Of a stretch of 64,000 bases of DNA, positions 20,252 to 29,503 are shown in pieces; positions within the stretch are counted from its first letter, which is position 1, and every line of letters begins with the position of its first letter. The position numbers and the translations under genes are program-made. The notes under the pieces are model-generated. The model saw only the letters and a list, made by a program, of their open reading frames with translations. It was not told the origin of the DNA and did not search any database. This DNA comes from Parasphingopyxis algicola (GTDB lineage: Bacteria > Pseudomonadota > Alphaproteobacteria > Sphingomonadales > Sphingomonadaceae), in assembly GCF_013378075.1 (NCBI RefSeq), contig NZ_CP051131.1, positions 2,244,501 to 2,308,500 of the forward strand. Direction: 5' to 3'.

Positions 20252-21328
20252 ATGACGGACTTTCGGGAAGCACGCGCCGCCCTTTGGGGTTTTCTGGCTA
20301 CCGCCTTCTATTTCATATGGGTTTTCGGGCATGACCGCGTCCCGTCGGACAGCTTTATCGCATTATTTCGCAACTACCTGACCGCCGCCTTCGCATTGCT
20401 CTTCGCGGCCGGCATTTTCGGTCTTACGATACTGCTCTGGAGGAACCGGCCGCAAAAGGGCATGGAAGCCCCATCGCCGCTCGCCGTGATCCGCGACTGG
20501 GGCGAGCGGCAATGGGACGAGCATCGCTTCGTCAAGATCGTCTGGCCGCCGCTGCTCTTCGCAATTCTGCTGACCGCGTTCAACGCCTTCAAGCAGAAGA
20601 TCTTGGCCACCCGGCCCTTTGCGCATGACGGCTGGCTCGCCGAGGCCGATCGCTGGTTGTTCTTCGGCGAAGACGGCTGGATATTCTTCCATGACCTGTT
20701 CGGATCGACTAGCGCAACGCTCTTCATCGACCTGTCCTATCACGCATGGTTCCTGCCGATGTCGATAGGCGTAATCATCTGCGCCTTTCTGGGGCCGGAA
20801 AACTATCGCGTCCGCACCCAATATCTGTTCAGCTATATTTTCGTCTGGATCGGACTCGGCAGCATCATGGCTTTCCTGTTCCCCTCGGCCGGGCCTTGTT
20901 TCTACAACGATTTCGTCGGTTCTCATGACAGCTACGCGCAAATGATGGCGGTCCTGCGCGAACATGACACCATCCTCGAGGCGCGGGGCGCCAATGTGCA
21001 GGCGCTCAACAATATGGCGGCCCTGCTCGCCGCGCGCGATGCTGACGGGCTGGTGCTGGGCGGCGGAATTTCGGCCATGCCGTCCGTTCATAACGGCCTT
21101 TCGGTACTGTTTGCGATCGGCGCCTACAGGATCAACCGCTGGCTTGGTTATGCGATGATCGCCTATGCGGTCTTGATATGGGTCGGGTCGGTCTATCTCG
21201 GCTGGCACTATGCTCTTGACGGCCTCATTTCGGCCGCGCTGACGCTGGCCTTCTGGAAGCTTGCCGGTCATTTCGCCGACGCGCTGGCCAGGCCAGTCAC
21301 TCCCTGGGGTCGCCTCGCCCGGGCTTGA
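20252..21328 (+). CDS. PAP2-superfamily phosphotransferase, inositol-phosphorylceramide-synthase-like
   Basis: A 358-residue integral membrane protein with about six helices. The catalytic motifs are AGPCFYND, SAMPSVHNG and GWHYALDG, the His-His-Asp pattern of the PAP2_3 group that includes fungal AUR1 and sphingomyelin-synthase-like enzymes. It is likely to move a phosphorylated headgroup onto ceramide or diacylglycerol, or to dephosphorylate a lipid. The upstream frame overlapping the aquaporin gene has no support; ATG at 20252 follows AGGCGG. First gene of the glycosylation island. Confidence 0.85.
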   Translation: MTDFREARAALWGFLATAFYFIWVFGHDRVPSDSFIALFRNYLTAAFALLFAAGIFGLTILLWRNRPQKGMEAPSPLAVIRDWGERQWDEHRFVKIVWPPLLFAILLTAFNAFKQKILATRPFAHDGWLAEADRWLFFGEDGWIFFHDLFGSTSATLFIDLSYHAWFLPMSIGVIICAFLGPENYRVRTQYLFSYIFVWIGLGSIMAFLFPSAGPCFYNDFVGSHDSYAQMMAVLREHDTILEARGANVQALNNMAALLAARDADGLVLGGGISAMPSVHNGLSVLFAIGAYRINRWLGYAMIAYAVLIWVGSVYLGWHYALDGLISAALTLAFWKLAGHFADALARPVTPWGRLARA

Positions 21329-21375
21329 AGTCGGCCCCGCAGACCGCCTCCTAGCGCCGGCAAATTAGCGTGTTC

Positions 21376-21390
21376 TTAACCATATTTTAA
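21376..21390 (+). promoter_or_regulatory. CtrA-type box TTAA-N7-TTAA
   Basis: TTAACCATATTTTAA at 21376-21390 matches the CtrA consensus exactly, including the CCAT after the first half-site. It lies 15-24 bases before the start of the membrane protein gene at 21405/21414, a position that suits an activator or a repressor of that promoter. Confidence 0.55.
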
Positions 21391-21404
21391 AACGATTCCG
21401 CCAC

Positions 21405-22964
21405 TTGCAGGGTGTGAAAAACATTGCACCTTCCTTGCCCAAACAATGGTGGCAAAGCTCTTGGGTTCTCGCCGTTTTGTGCCTGTCGACCGCACTTCCC
21501 GTCGCAGTCACCTCCTTTCCTCCGCTGATCGACCTTTATGGCCATGCGGGCCGTTACCATATCCAAGCCGAAATCGCCGACAATCCGTTCATCCAGCGAA
21601 ACTGGGCCTTCCACTGGGCGCTGGTCGCCAATCTGGGCGTCGATCTCCTCACCATCCCGCTGAGCCGGATCATGGGCATGGAGCGCGCCATATGGCTGAT
21701 CGTACTCTGCATACCGCCGCTCATGGCGTCCGGCTTTCTGCATCTCGCCAAGCGTGTGCACGGACAGGTGCCTGCGACGGCACTCGCAGCGCTACCTTTC
21801 GCGCTCGCCTATCCCTTCCAGTTCGGTTTCGTGAATTTCTGGCTGGGCACCGCGCTCGGCTTTCATTTCTGTGCCCTCTGGCTAACATGGCGCGAACGCG
21901 GCGTATCGCTGCCGCGCATGGCGCTGTTCTTTCTGCCCGCCAGCCTGCTGACATGGATCGTCCATGTCTATGCTTGGGGCATATTAGGAATATTGTGCGG
22001 CGGAGCCGAAATCGGCCGAGCATGGCAGGCAGGCCATCGCAACCTACGCCCGCTCCTTGTCGAACCCGCGCTGCGAACCCTGCCGCTGGCTGCACCGCTT
22101 CCACTGATGCTGATCTGGCGGTCCGAAGGCGCCGATGCACTAACTGCAGGCTGGTTCCATTTCCCCTCCAAGATCGCGACGTTTCTGCAATCGCTGCGCG
22201 ATCAGTCGATGGTCCTCGACATCTTCTCAATCTGCCTAGTCATGCTGCTCATCTATGCCGCGCTCAGAAAGCGCGGGCTTTCCGTCTCGCCCACGCTCGG
22301 CATCCCGGCGCTCGCCTTTTTCGCGCTCGGCACCCTGTTCCCGTTCCGCCTCTTCGGCTCGGCTTTCGCCGATTCCCGGCTCTGGCCTGTGGCGCTGGCC
22401 GTAGCGATCCTCGCCATCCGGGTCGATGCCGAAACCGGGCGGATGGCCCGGAACATGGCGCTGGCCGCCTGCGCCCTGATCCTCGTCAGGATTGCCGCGA
22501 GCACTGCAGGATTCTTCACCTATGACCGCGACCTGCAACAGCATCTGGCGGCGCTCGAACAGGTCGAGCGCGGCGCGCGCATCGTCGTCCTCGTTCCCTT
22601 GAACCACGACCGGCCGTGGCGCCGGGAGCGCCTCGAATATGCCGCATCGCTCGCCATCGTCCGGCGCGACGCGTTCACCAATACTGAGTGGGACGTCCCC
22701 GGGGCGCAATTGCTGCGCCCGCTTGGCGGTCTCGGCACGCCGTTTAACGCCTCGCCCTCCCACGTGATCGCGGCCGCAGGGCCTGACGCCGAAATCGGCC
22801 GCGAGATCCGCCGGCGCATCGATCGCATACCACGCGACCGGTTCGATTATGTCTGGGTGATCGATTTCGATCCCGAAACGCTCGCCATGCCGACCGATCT
22901 GCGCCCGCTCTATTCGGACGATCGCACCATATTGTATCGCATCGAAAGGGATTCCCGATCGTGA
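21405..22964 (+). CDS. Large integral membrane protein, GT-C-like
   Basis: Up to 519 residues with about ten membrane helices in the first 380 and a soluble C-terminal domain of about 140 residues. An Asp lies just after the first helix (PPLIDLYGHAGRYH), a position used by GT-C glycosyltransferases that take sugars from polyprenyl phosphates. No family was recognised outright. The frame opens with TTG at 21405; GTG at 21414 is an alternative. The stop overlaps the start of the glycosyltransferase gene (GTGA at 22961-22964), so the two are coupled. Role as the transferase partner of the next gene is inference. Confidence 0.75.
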   Translation: MQGVKNIAPSLPKQWWQSSWVLAVLCLSTALPVAVTSFPPLIDLYGHAGRYHIQAEIADNPFIQRNWAFHWALVANLGVDLLTIPLSRIMGMERAIWLIVLCIPPLMASGFLHLAKRVHGQVPATALAALPFALAYPFQFGFVNFWLGTALGFHFCALWLTWRERGVSLPRMALFFLPASLLTWIVHVYAWGILGILCGGAEIGRAWQAGHRNLRPLLVEPALRTLPLAAPLPLMLIWRSEGADALTAGWFHFPSKIATFLQSLRDQSMVLDIFSICLVMLLIYAALRKRGLSVSPTLGIPALAFFALGTLFPFRLFGSAFADSRLWPVALAVAILAIRVDAETGRMARNMALAACALILVRIAASTAGFFTYDRDLQQHLAALEQVERGARIVVLVPLNHDRPWRRERLEYAASLAIVRRDAFTNTEWDVPGAQLLRPLGGLGTPFNASPSHVIAAAGPDAEIGREIRRRIDRIPRDRFDYVWVIDFDPETLAMPTDLRPLYSDDRTILYRIERDSRS

Positions 22965-24037
22965 AACATGCCGCTTTCGCCAACGCCGCCCCGATGCTCT
23001 CGGTCGTCGTGCCCTGCTACAACGAGGCCCAATGCATCGAGGAACTGCACCGGCGCATCACGGCCGCCGCGCTGCCGGTCGGCTCATACGAGATCATCTT
23101 CGTCAACGACGGTTCGAGCGACGCGACATGGTCCAAGATCTGCGCGCTGTCCGACCGGGATCCGCAGCTGACCGCGATCAACCTGTCCCGCAACCACGGT
23201 CACCAGCTCGCGCTCACCGCCGGGCTCGACCTGTGCCGCGGCGAGGCCATCCTCGTCATCGACGCCGATCTGCAGGACCCGCCCGAACTGGTCGGCCCGA
23301 TGCTCGAGACGATGCACTCCGAACAGGCCGATGTCGTCTATGGCGTCCGCCGCCGCCGCGAGGGTGAGACCGCTTTCAAGCGCGCGACCGCCGCCGCTTT
23401 CTACCGGCTCTTGAGCCGCGCGACGGACACCCGGATTCCCGTCGATACCGGCGATTTCCGCCTGATGAGCCGCCGGGCGCTCGACGTGTTTCTCTCGATG
23501 CCCGAAAATGCCCGCTTCATCCGCGGGATGGTTTCCTGGATCGGCTTCAAGCAGGTTCCGCTGAGCTATGACCGCGACGAGCGCTATGCCGGCGAGACCA
23601 AATATCCGCTGCGCAAGATGGTCCGTTTCGCGCTCGATGCGCTGACCGCCTTCTCATCCGCGCCGCTCAAGCTGGCGAGCCATGTCGGCATCGGTCTCGC
23701 CTTCGCATCCTGCGCGCTGATCGGTTACATCCTGATCGGCTGGCTTTCCGGCGAGGCCGTCCAGGGCTGGACGTCGCTGATGCTCGTCGTCGTCACCCTC
23801 GGCGCGATCCAGATGTTCGTGCTCGGCCTGATGGGCGAATATATCGGCCGCATGTACAATCAGAACAAGCAGCGCCCGCTCTATATCGTGTCCGAGATCA
23901 AGGGCGGCGCAACGAGCGAGGCGCGGCTCGGGGTCGACGCCTCAGCCGAACGTCCAGTAGCGATGGAGCAGGAAGGTGATCAGCGGGGTGGCGATGACCA
24001 TCGGGATCAACGGCCACCAATTGGCACCGCCGAGTAA
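22961..24037 (+). CDS. Family 2 glycosyltransferase, GtrB/DPM1-like
   Basis: A 358-residue enzyme. The GT-A domain holds SVVVPCYNEA, FVNDGSSDAT, the nucleotide-sugar motif IDADLQDPPE near residue 105, and TGDFRLMSR; two C-terminal membrane helices follow (around 240-260 and 272-293), then MGEYIGRMYNQNKQRP. Such enzymes make undecaprenyl- or dolichyl-phosphate sugars on the cytoplasmic face. The start is GTG. The last 32 residues are read antisense through the end of the GtrA gene and look like low-complexity antisense tail (EQEGDQRGGDDHRDQRP), so the 3' end may be extended by loss of an earlier stop. Confidence 0.92.
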   Translation: MKHAAFANAAPMLSVVVPCYNEAQCIEELHRRITAAALPVGSYEIIFVNDGSSDATWSKICALSDRDPQLTAINLSRNHGHQLALTAGLDLCRGEAILVIDADLQDPPELVGPMLETMHSEQADVVYGVRRRREGETAFKRATAAAFYRLLSRATDTRIPVDTGDFRLMSRRALDVFLSMPENARFIRGMVSWIGFKQVPLSYDRDERYAGETKYPLRKMVRFALDALTAFSSAPLKLASHVGIGLAFASCALIGYILIGWLSGEAVQGWTSLMLVVVTLGAIQMFVLGLMGEYIGRMYNQNKQRPLYIVSEIKGGATSEARLGVDASAERPVAMEQEGDQRGGDDHRDQRPPIGTAE

Positions 24038-24370
24038 TTCGACCAACGACCAGACCCACAAGGAATTGATCGCGAAGCCGACAATGTTGACGGCGATGAA
24101 CCGGCCGCCGGTCCGCCCGACATTGTCCCGCCGGCCGTGACCGCGAAAGCTGAACTGGCTGTGGAGAATATAGCCGACGACGACGCCGGTGATCCAGGCG
24201 ATGCTATTCGCCACCAGGGGGTAGATGTCCAGGAATTCCGCGCAGCCGTAATAGATGGCGGCGCCCAATGCAGTAACGAACCCGCCAGTGAGCCCGTACC
24301 GGACGAGCTGCGTAGCCGCTTGCGACGCATGCGGGCGCTTTTCCATCGCCGCCGTCATCGCAAACCGCAT
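23942..24370 (-). CDS. GtrA family membrane protein
   Basis: A 143-residue protein with four membrane helices and the family features FVTALGAAIYY, VGYILHSQFSF and FLLHRYWTF. GtrA-type proteins are thought to flip polyprenyl-phosphate sugars across the inner membrane. The start at 24370 overlaps the methyltransferase stop (TGATG). The gene is convergent with the GtrB-like gene and overlaps it by 96 bases. Confidence 0.9.
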   Translation of the reverse strand: MRFAMTAAMEKRPHASQAATQLVRYGLTGGFVTALGAAIYYGCAEFLDIYPLVANSIAWITGVVVGYILHSQFSFRGHGRRDNVGRTGGRFIAVNIVGFAINSLWVWSLVELLGGANWWPLIPMVIATPLITFLLHRYWTFG

Positions 24371-25125
24371 CAGGCGGCCCGCCGGCGCAGCCGCGCCTCG
24401 ATACTGGCCTTCGCCATGGCGACCGGCTTGACGAGGCTCTCGGGAATGAGCCGGACCATCGCGCGGCGCGCATGCCATTTCAGATCGCCGGCCATCGGCA
24501 GCAATGCGTCGTCGTCAATCCGGGTGTCGCGGATCGCGGCCGAGAGCCGCCGGGCACCTTCGGTATTGGCATAAAGCACCGAGTTGAACCGGTACCACGG
24601 CATGACGTGGGCATGACCGGCGAGTTGCGGGCGCACCCAGTCATAGGCGGCATAGCCATGCGCAGCGAAATGCTCGCGCCAATATTGGGGCACCTGCTCG
24701 TTGACATGATGTTCGCCGCCCTGATGCGGGACGGCCGCCGAAAACAGGACGACATCGCCATGCCGGACGAGTGTCTCGACGAATTGCCGCGCGACGGCGG
24801 CCGGCAGATGTTCGGCAACTTCGAGCGACTGGACCAGATCGAACTTGCGCCCCAGATCGAGCGGCTGCAACAGATCGTGCGGCCGGAAATTGTCGGCCGG
24901 GATCGCCAGTTTCGTCCGGTCGACATAATCGCCGTCGACGGCAACCACCGTGTCGACGCCCGCCGCCATCCATTCTGCAGCCCAGGCGCCGTGACCGGCG
25001 CCGACGTCGAGCAGGCTGCCGATCTCGAACTCGCCGAGCAGCAGCCCCGCGACCGTCCGCGCCGATGCCCGGGATCCCGCGTCGATATAATCGTAAAAAT
25101 CGCCCGAATATTGGTGGTCAGCCAT
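24370..25125 (-). CDS. Class I SAM-dependent methyltransferase
   Basis: A 251-residue soluble enzyme. The SAM-binding motif is LLDVGAGHGAWAAEW near residue 38, followed by VDGDYVDR and the post-motif SLEVAEHLP. The acceptor is not recognisable; sugars or lipid-linked glycans are suggested only by its place in the glycosylation island. It is followed by gtrA with a TGATG overlap. A CtrA-like box lies about 50 bases upstream. Confidence 0.87.
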   Translation of the reverse strand: MADHQYSGDFYDYIDAGSRASARTVAGLLLGEFEIGSLLDVGAGHGAWAAEWMAAGVDTVVAVDGDYVDRTKLAIPADNFRPHDLLQPLDLGRKFDLVQSLEVAEHLPAAVARQFVETLVRHGDVVLFSAAVPHQGGEHHVNEQVPQYWREHFAAHGYAAYDWVRPQLAGHAHVMPWYRFNSVLYANTEGARRLSAAIRDTRIDDDALLPMAGDLKWHARRAMVRLIPESLVKPVAMAKASIEARLRRRAA

Positions 25126-25176
25126 ATGTTGCCGTCCTTAGCCGTTCAATCTCGATCTTGCCATAAGGCCCAATGG

Positions 25177-25191
25177 CTAACACGACTTTAA
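25177..25191. promoter_or_regulatory. CtrA-like box in the divergent promoter region
   Basis: CTAACACGACTTTAA at 25177-25191 is CTAA-N7-TTAA, one base off the CtrA consensus, followed by CC. It lies between the divergent methyltransferase (start 25125) and STT3-like (start 25241) genes and could serve either. Confidence 0.4.
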
Positions 25192-25240
25192 CCTTGTTCG
25201 GCCATGGTCGAGAAAGATCGCAGCGAGAGGCGCCTGGGGA

Positions 25241-26989
25241 ATGGATTGGATCGAAAATCGCTGGCGGATGGGTGTCCTCGCCGTCTGGCTGGCCATCGCC
25301 ATCTTGATGATCTTCGCGCGGATGCCCGATATCGCCGCTCTGGCGCTTGGCGATACCGACGACAATCTGCGGCTGGCGCAGGTCCGCGCTCTGCTCGCCG
25401 GCCAACCCTGGTACGACCTGACGCAATACAGGCTGACGCCGCCGACAGGCGCAAATATTCACTGGTCGCATCTGCCGGATCTGCCGATCGCCGGTCTTGT
25501 CCTGCTGCTCGAGCCGCTGCTCGGCGGCGCGGCGGCCGAGCGCTGGGCCGTGGCGCTGGCGCCGCTGCTTCCGTTCGCCATCGGGCTGTTCGCGATCGCG
25601 CTCATCGCCCGCCGGATCGTCGCGCCGATCGCCTGGCCGATCGCGCTGCTCGCGACATTGTGCGCCGGCATATTGATGCCGATGTGGCTGCCGCTGCGGA
25701 TCGACCATCATGGCTGGCAGCTCGCCATGCTCGCGTTCGCAATAGCCGGGCTCGCCGATCCGCGATCCGCGCGCGGCGGCGCCACGAGCGGGATCGCCAG
25801 CGCCCTGTCGCTGACGATCGGGCTCGAAATGCTGATCTTTCTCGGATTGGTCGGCGCGGCGACCGCGCTGTTCTGGGTGCGCGACCGCGCCGAAAGCCCG
25901 CGCATCGCCGCCTATGGCGCGGCGCTGGGCGGCGGTGCGGCGATCGGCTTCGCGCTGTTCGCTTCCACCGCCAACCGCCTCGCCGTCTGCGATGCGCTGT
26001 CGCCGGTCTGGCTCTCCGCCGTCGCCGCGGCCAGCGCGCTGCTCGTCCTGCTCGCCTTCCTGCCGCTGCGCGGCTGGATCGCCCGGTTCGGCCTGGGCAG
26101 CCTCGCGGGCGCGGCGCTGGCGATCGGCTTTGCTCTGGCCTGGCCCGATTGCCTCGGGCGGCCGGAGGGCGTGAGCGCCGAACTGCAAAGGCTATGGCTC
26201 GACAATGTGCAGGAGGCCCGGCCGCTCTATCAGCAGGACTGGCGCAAGGCGCTGTTGATCGTCGCGCTGCCGCTCTCCGGGCTGGCCGGATATGCGATCG
26301 GTATCGCCGGCGCGCGGAAAACGGGCGAAGGGCTGGCGGCGATGCTCGCGCTGTCCGGCATCGCACTGGCGAGCTTCGCGCTCCTGTTCTGGCAGGTGCG
26401 CACTGCGCCCGCGGCCCAGCTGCTCGCCATTCCCGGCGCGGCGATGCTCGGCATGCATTTCCTCCCGCGCTGGCGGGCCTCCGCGCATATGCTGCCGCGG
26501 GTCGGCGGATCGCTGGCAGCGCTTGCGCTGATGACCGGACTCTGGGCCGTCATCCCGATCAGCGCCTTTCCCGAACCGGCAGAGACCGAACGGACCGATA
26601 GCGAGGCGCTGACCTGTTCCGAGCGGGCGGCGTTCGAACCGATCCGTGCCCTGCCCGATTCAACGATCCTGACGCCGATCGATCTCGCGCCACGCCTCAT
26701 CGTGATGACGCAGCACAATGGCATTGCAGGCCCCTATCACCGCAACGGCGTGGCGATGCTCGACGTCTTTCACGGGTTTCGCGGTACCGACATCCGGCTG
26801 CGCGAGACGGTCGACCGCTATGGCGTCGGCCATATCCTGCTCTGTCCCGGGATGCCGGGGGAGGGCCATTACGGCCTGAACGATCCGGCGAGCAGTTACG
26901 CCCGGCTCAGCCGGGGCGAACCGCCGAACTGGCTGGAGCCCGTCGAATTGCCGGCGGACTCGCCCTTCACCCTGTGGCGGGTACGCTGA
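25241..26989 (+). CDS. Large GT-C-fold membrane protein, STT3/PglB-like
   Basis: A 582-residue protein with about twelve membrane helices and a soluble C-terminal domain from about residue 440. The first periplasmic loop carries LGDTDDNLRLAQVRALLAGQ and PPTGANIHWSHLPD, and a later loop has RIDHHGWQ. These recall the DxD-type loop and DHH segment of STT3/PglB oligosaccharyltransferases and related GT-C enzymes, but the WWDYG-type acceptor motif is not seen. Transfer of a lipid-linked sugar to protein or glycolipid is therefore an inference. It overlaps marC by 23 bases at the 3' end. Confidence 0.75.
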   Translation: MDWIENRWRMGVLAVWLAIAILMIFARMPDIAALALGDTDDNLRLAQVRALLAGQPWYDLTQYRLTPPTGANIHWSHLPDLPIAGLVLLLEPLLGGAAAERWAVALAPLLPFAIGLFAIALIARRIVAPIAWPIALLATLCAGILMPMWLPLRIDHHGWQLAMLAFAIAGLADPRSARGGATSGIASALSLTIGLEMLIFLGLVGAATALFWVRDRAESPRIAAYGAALGGGAAIGFALFASTANRLAVCDALSPVWLSAVAAASALLVLLAFLPLRGWIARFGLGSLAGAALAIGFALAWPDCLGRPEGVSAELQRLWLDNVQEARPLYQQDWRKALLIVALPLSGLAGYAIGIAGARKTGEGLAAMLALSGIALASFALLFWQVRTAPAAQLLAIPGAAMLGMHFLPRWRASAHMLPRVGGSLAALALMTGLWAVIPISAFPEPAETERTDSEALTCSERAAFEPIRALPDSTILTPIDLAPRLIVMTQHNGIAGPYHRNGVAMLDVFHGFRGTDIRLRETVDRYGVGHILLCPGMPGEGHYGLNDPASSYARLSRGEPPNWLEPVELPADSPFTLWRVR

Positions 26990-27608
26990 TCCCGAACGCG
27001 CCGACCAGCCCGTCGATCACGAACTGGGCGGCGAGCGCGGCGAGGATGACGCCGAGCAGCCGGGTAATCACCGCTTCGATGCGCTGCCCGAACAATTTCA
27101 TCAAAGGCCCCGCGGCGAGCAGCGCGGCGAGCGTCAACAGCAGGATGATGCCGAGCGCGGCGAGGACGACCAGCGACTCCTCGATCCCCGTGCTGCGCGC
27201 CTGAAGCAGCATGATCGCGGCAATCGTGCCGGGCCCGGCGATCATCGGCATCGCCATCGGAAACGCCGAAACGTCCTCGATCTCGGGCGTGTCGATGATT
27301 TTCTGCGCCCGGTCCTCACGGCGCTGCGTGCGTTTTTCGAACACCATTTCAGACGCTATCAGGAACAGCATGATCCCGCCGGCGATCCGGAACGCGTCGA
27401 GGCTGATGTGCAGCGCGCCGAGCAGCTGCTCGCCGAAAAGGGCGAAGAAAACGAGTATGATCGCCGAGATCACGATCGCGCGTACCGCCATGGAACGGCG
27501 CTGCCGCGGCGTCGCGCCCGTCGTCAGACTGGCGAAGATCGGCGCGTTGCCCGGCGGGTCGATGATCACGAAGAAGGTGATAAAGGCGGAAACGAACAGT
27601 TCGATCAT
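26967..27608 (-). CDS. MarC family integral membrane protein
   Basis: A 213-residue protein with six membrane helices and the family segments FFVIIDPPGNAPIF, GGIMLFLIASEM and MPMIAGPGTIA. Function of the UPF0056/MarC family is unknown; a role in multiple antibiotic resistance was not confirmed. It shares ATGA with the upstream gene (27605-27608), last in the long minus-strand run. Confidence 0.93.
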   Translation of the reverse strand: MIELFVSAFITFFVIIDPPGNAPIFASLTTGATPRQRRSMAVRAIVISAIILVFFALFGEQLLGALHISLDAFRIAGGIMLFLIASEMVFEKRTQRREDRAQKIIDTPEIEDVSAFPMAMPMIAGPGTIAAIMLLQARSTGIEESLVVLAALGIILLLTLAALLAAGPLMKLFGQRIEAVITRLLGVILAALAAQFVIDGLVGAFGISVPATG

Positions 27609-28213
27609 CGCGCCGGCGCCGTTTCGTGGGTAAATACGGTTTCCATCTCATCGCCATTGAAGAAACGGATCGTCAGAACGCCCGGTCCGCTTGGCGTCCA
27701 TGACCAGCTCAAAGTGCGGTCCGGCGATGCGCCATGGGGGCGGGGTCCGTCATGGATCGTCTCTGCCAAGCGCCGGCCTGTCGGGATCGATTCGCAATCG
27801 GCCTGTCTGACTATAGGCGCTTCCCCAGCCGCCATCGGTACCTCGAGATCGGCGCCGTCGTCCAGCAGCCAGCGCCACTCACCGTCCGCCTGCCGCTCCC
27901 AAACGGTAATGAAATAGCCGTGGCGCGGCCCCGGACGGACCCAGGGCCCGATATTGACCGCCATCGCCCCATCGCAGGATACGAAGCTGCGTGCGGGCCA
28001 CCACATCACCGATACCAGCGGATTCTCGGCATCGGCGAGCACCTCGCGCGCATAGTTGGGATAGGGGGTGAAGAGAAAAGCCCTTTCTGCCGCGAAGGCG
28101 CGAAAGGCCGTCCATTGGCCCTCCGTCTGCGCCGCCGCGGCAAAGGCGCGCTCGGCCGCGATCGCCTCGTCGGCCGGCGACGCCAACGCGAGCAGTAGCG
28201 CCAGCGCGCTCAC
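27605..28213 (-). CDS. Exported protein of unknown function (nuclear transport factor 2-like)
   Basis: A 202-residue protein with a short hydrophobic N-terminus ([11 protein letters not shown]). The region [30 protein letters not shown] resembles the start of DUF4440/SnoaL-type (NTF2-like) domains. The start is GTG, overlapping the folD stop. Two cysteines (FVSCDG, ADCESI) are present. No function can be assigned. Confidence 0.7.
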   Translation of the reverse strand: MSALALLLALASPADEAIAAERAFAAAAQTEGQWTAFRAFAAERAFLFTPYPNYAREVLADAENPLVSVMWWPARSFVSCDGAMAVNIGPWVRPGPRHGYFITVWERQADGEWRWLLDDGADLEVPMAAGEAPIVRQADCESIPTGRRLAETIHDGPRPHGASPDRTLSWSWTPSGPGVLTIRFFNGDEMETVFTHETAPAR

Positions 28214-29100
28214 AGGCCCTCCACCGGATCGAGCCCGGCCCGCGCACGTGCGGCGACCAGCGTGTTGCGCAACAGGACGGCTATCGTCATCGGCCCGACG
28301 CCGCCGGGCACGGGCGTGATCGCCTTCACATGCTCGGCCTCGGCAAAGGCGACATCGCCGACCAACTTGCCCTTCTTCCCTTCCTCGGTCGGTGCCAGAC
28401 GGTTGATCCCGACATCGATGACCGTCGCGCCGGGCTTGAGCCAGTCGCCCTTCACCATCTCGGCGCGCCCGACCGCGGCGACGACGATATCGGCCTTGCG
28501 GACGATATCGGGCAGATTGCGCGTCCGGCTGTGCGCGATCGTGACGGTGCAGTTCGCATTGACGAGCAGCTGCGCCATCGGCCGGCCGACGAGCTGCGAA
28601 CGGCCGACCACGACGGCATCGAGCCCGGTCAGGTCGCCCAACCGATCGTGCAGCAGCATCATGCAGCCGAGCGGCGTGCAGGGAACCAGTCCCGCCTCGT
28701 TGTTGGCCAGCCGGGCGACATTGGCATCCGTGAGACCGTCGACATCTTTCGCCGGATCGATCGCCGCGACGGTGACGGCCTCGTCGAGCCCCTCGGGCAG
28801 CGGCAGCTGCACCAATATCCCGTCGACCGTATCGTCGGCATTGAGCTCGGCGATCAGCGCAAGCAGTTCATCTTGGCCAGTCGATGCGGGAAGGACGTGC
28901 TGGAAGCTTTCCATCCCGGCGGCCACTGTCGCCTTGCCCTTCGAACCGACATAGACCTGGCTCGCCGGGTCGTCGCCGACGAGGATAACCGCGAGGCCCG
29001 GCTTGCGGCCGGTCGCGTCGACAAAGGCGGGCACATGCCCGGCAATCCGCTCGCGCAGGCCGGCGGCGAACGCCTTGCCGTCGATGATCTCGGCTGTCAT
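28210..29100 (-). CDS. folD: Bifunctional methylenetetrahydrofolate dehydrogenase / methenyltetrahydrofolate cyclohydrolase
   Basis: FolD interconverts 5,10-methylene-, methenyl- and 10-formyl-tetrahydrofolate for purine and formyl-methionine synthesis. The 296-residue product has [16 protein letters not shown] (catalytic Lys), [18 protein letters not shown], the NADP motif [11 protein letters not shown] and the C-terminal [11 protein letters not shown]. Fourth from last in a tight minus-strand run. Confidence 0.97.
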   Translation of the reverse strand: MTAEIIDGKAFAAGLRERIAGHVPAFVDATGRKPGLAVILVGDDPASQVYVGSKGKATVAAGMESFQHVLPASTGQDELLALIAELNADDTVDGILVQLPLPEGLDEAVTVAAIDPAKDVDGLTDANVARLANNEAGLVPCTPLGCMMLLHDRLGDLTGLDAVVVGRSQLVGRPMAQLLVNANCTVTIAHSRTRNLPDIVRKADIVVAAVGRAEMVKGDWLKPGATVIDVGINRLAPTEEGKKGKLVGDVAFAEAEHVKAITPVPGGVGPMTIAVLLRNTLVAARARAGLDPVEGL

Positions 29101-29116
29101 GCGCCCCCTCGTACCG

Positions 29117-29413
29117 CTACATGCCCACCGCTTGGAGCTGCAGGCTCATCAGGAACCGGGCCAGCAGGTGCAGCAGCAGAATGACGACAATCGGCGAAAA
29201 ATCGATCCCGCCGAAATCGGGCATGAAGGCGCGCACCGGCCGGTAGAGCGGATCGGTGATCCGCTCAAGCAGATACAGGAACTGGCGGACGCCGTTATTG
29301 TAGGTGTTGATGACGTTGAACGCGACGAGCCAGCTGAACACCGCCTGGATGATGATCACCCAGATCATGATGTTGATCAGCAATATTACGACGCCGAGCA
29401 GGGCGGGAACCAT
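29117..29413 (-). CDS. YggT family membrane protein
   Basis: A 98-residue protein with two membrane segments and the typical YggT core [24 protein letters not shown]. YggT proteins have been tied to osmotic tolerance and cell division positioning but lack a defined activity. ATG at 29413 has GAGGAG upstream. It ends 16 bases before folD. Confidence 0.9.
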   Translation of the reverse strand: MVPALLGVVILLINIMIWVIIIQAVFSWLVAFNVINTYNNGVRQFLYLLERITDPLYRPVRAFMPDFGGIDFSPIVVILLLHLLARFLMSLQLQAVGM

Positions 29414-29503
29414 GAGCAATACTCCTCGGGAGCTGTCTCTCGCATCTAGCGATTGCGCCTTACCGATTCAACACAGCCATCCACCAGTGACGGCGGTCGT
29501 CGA

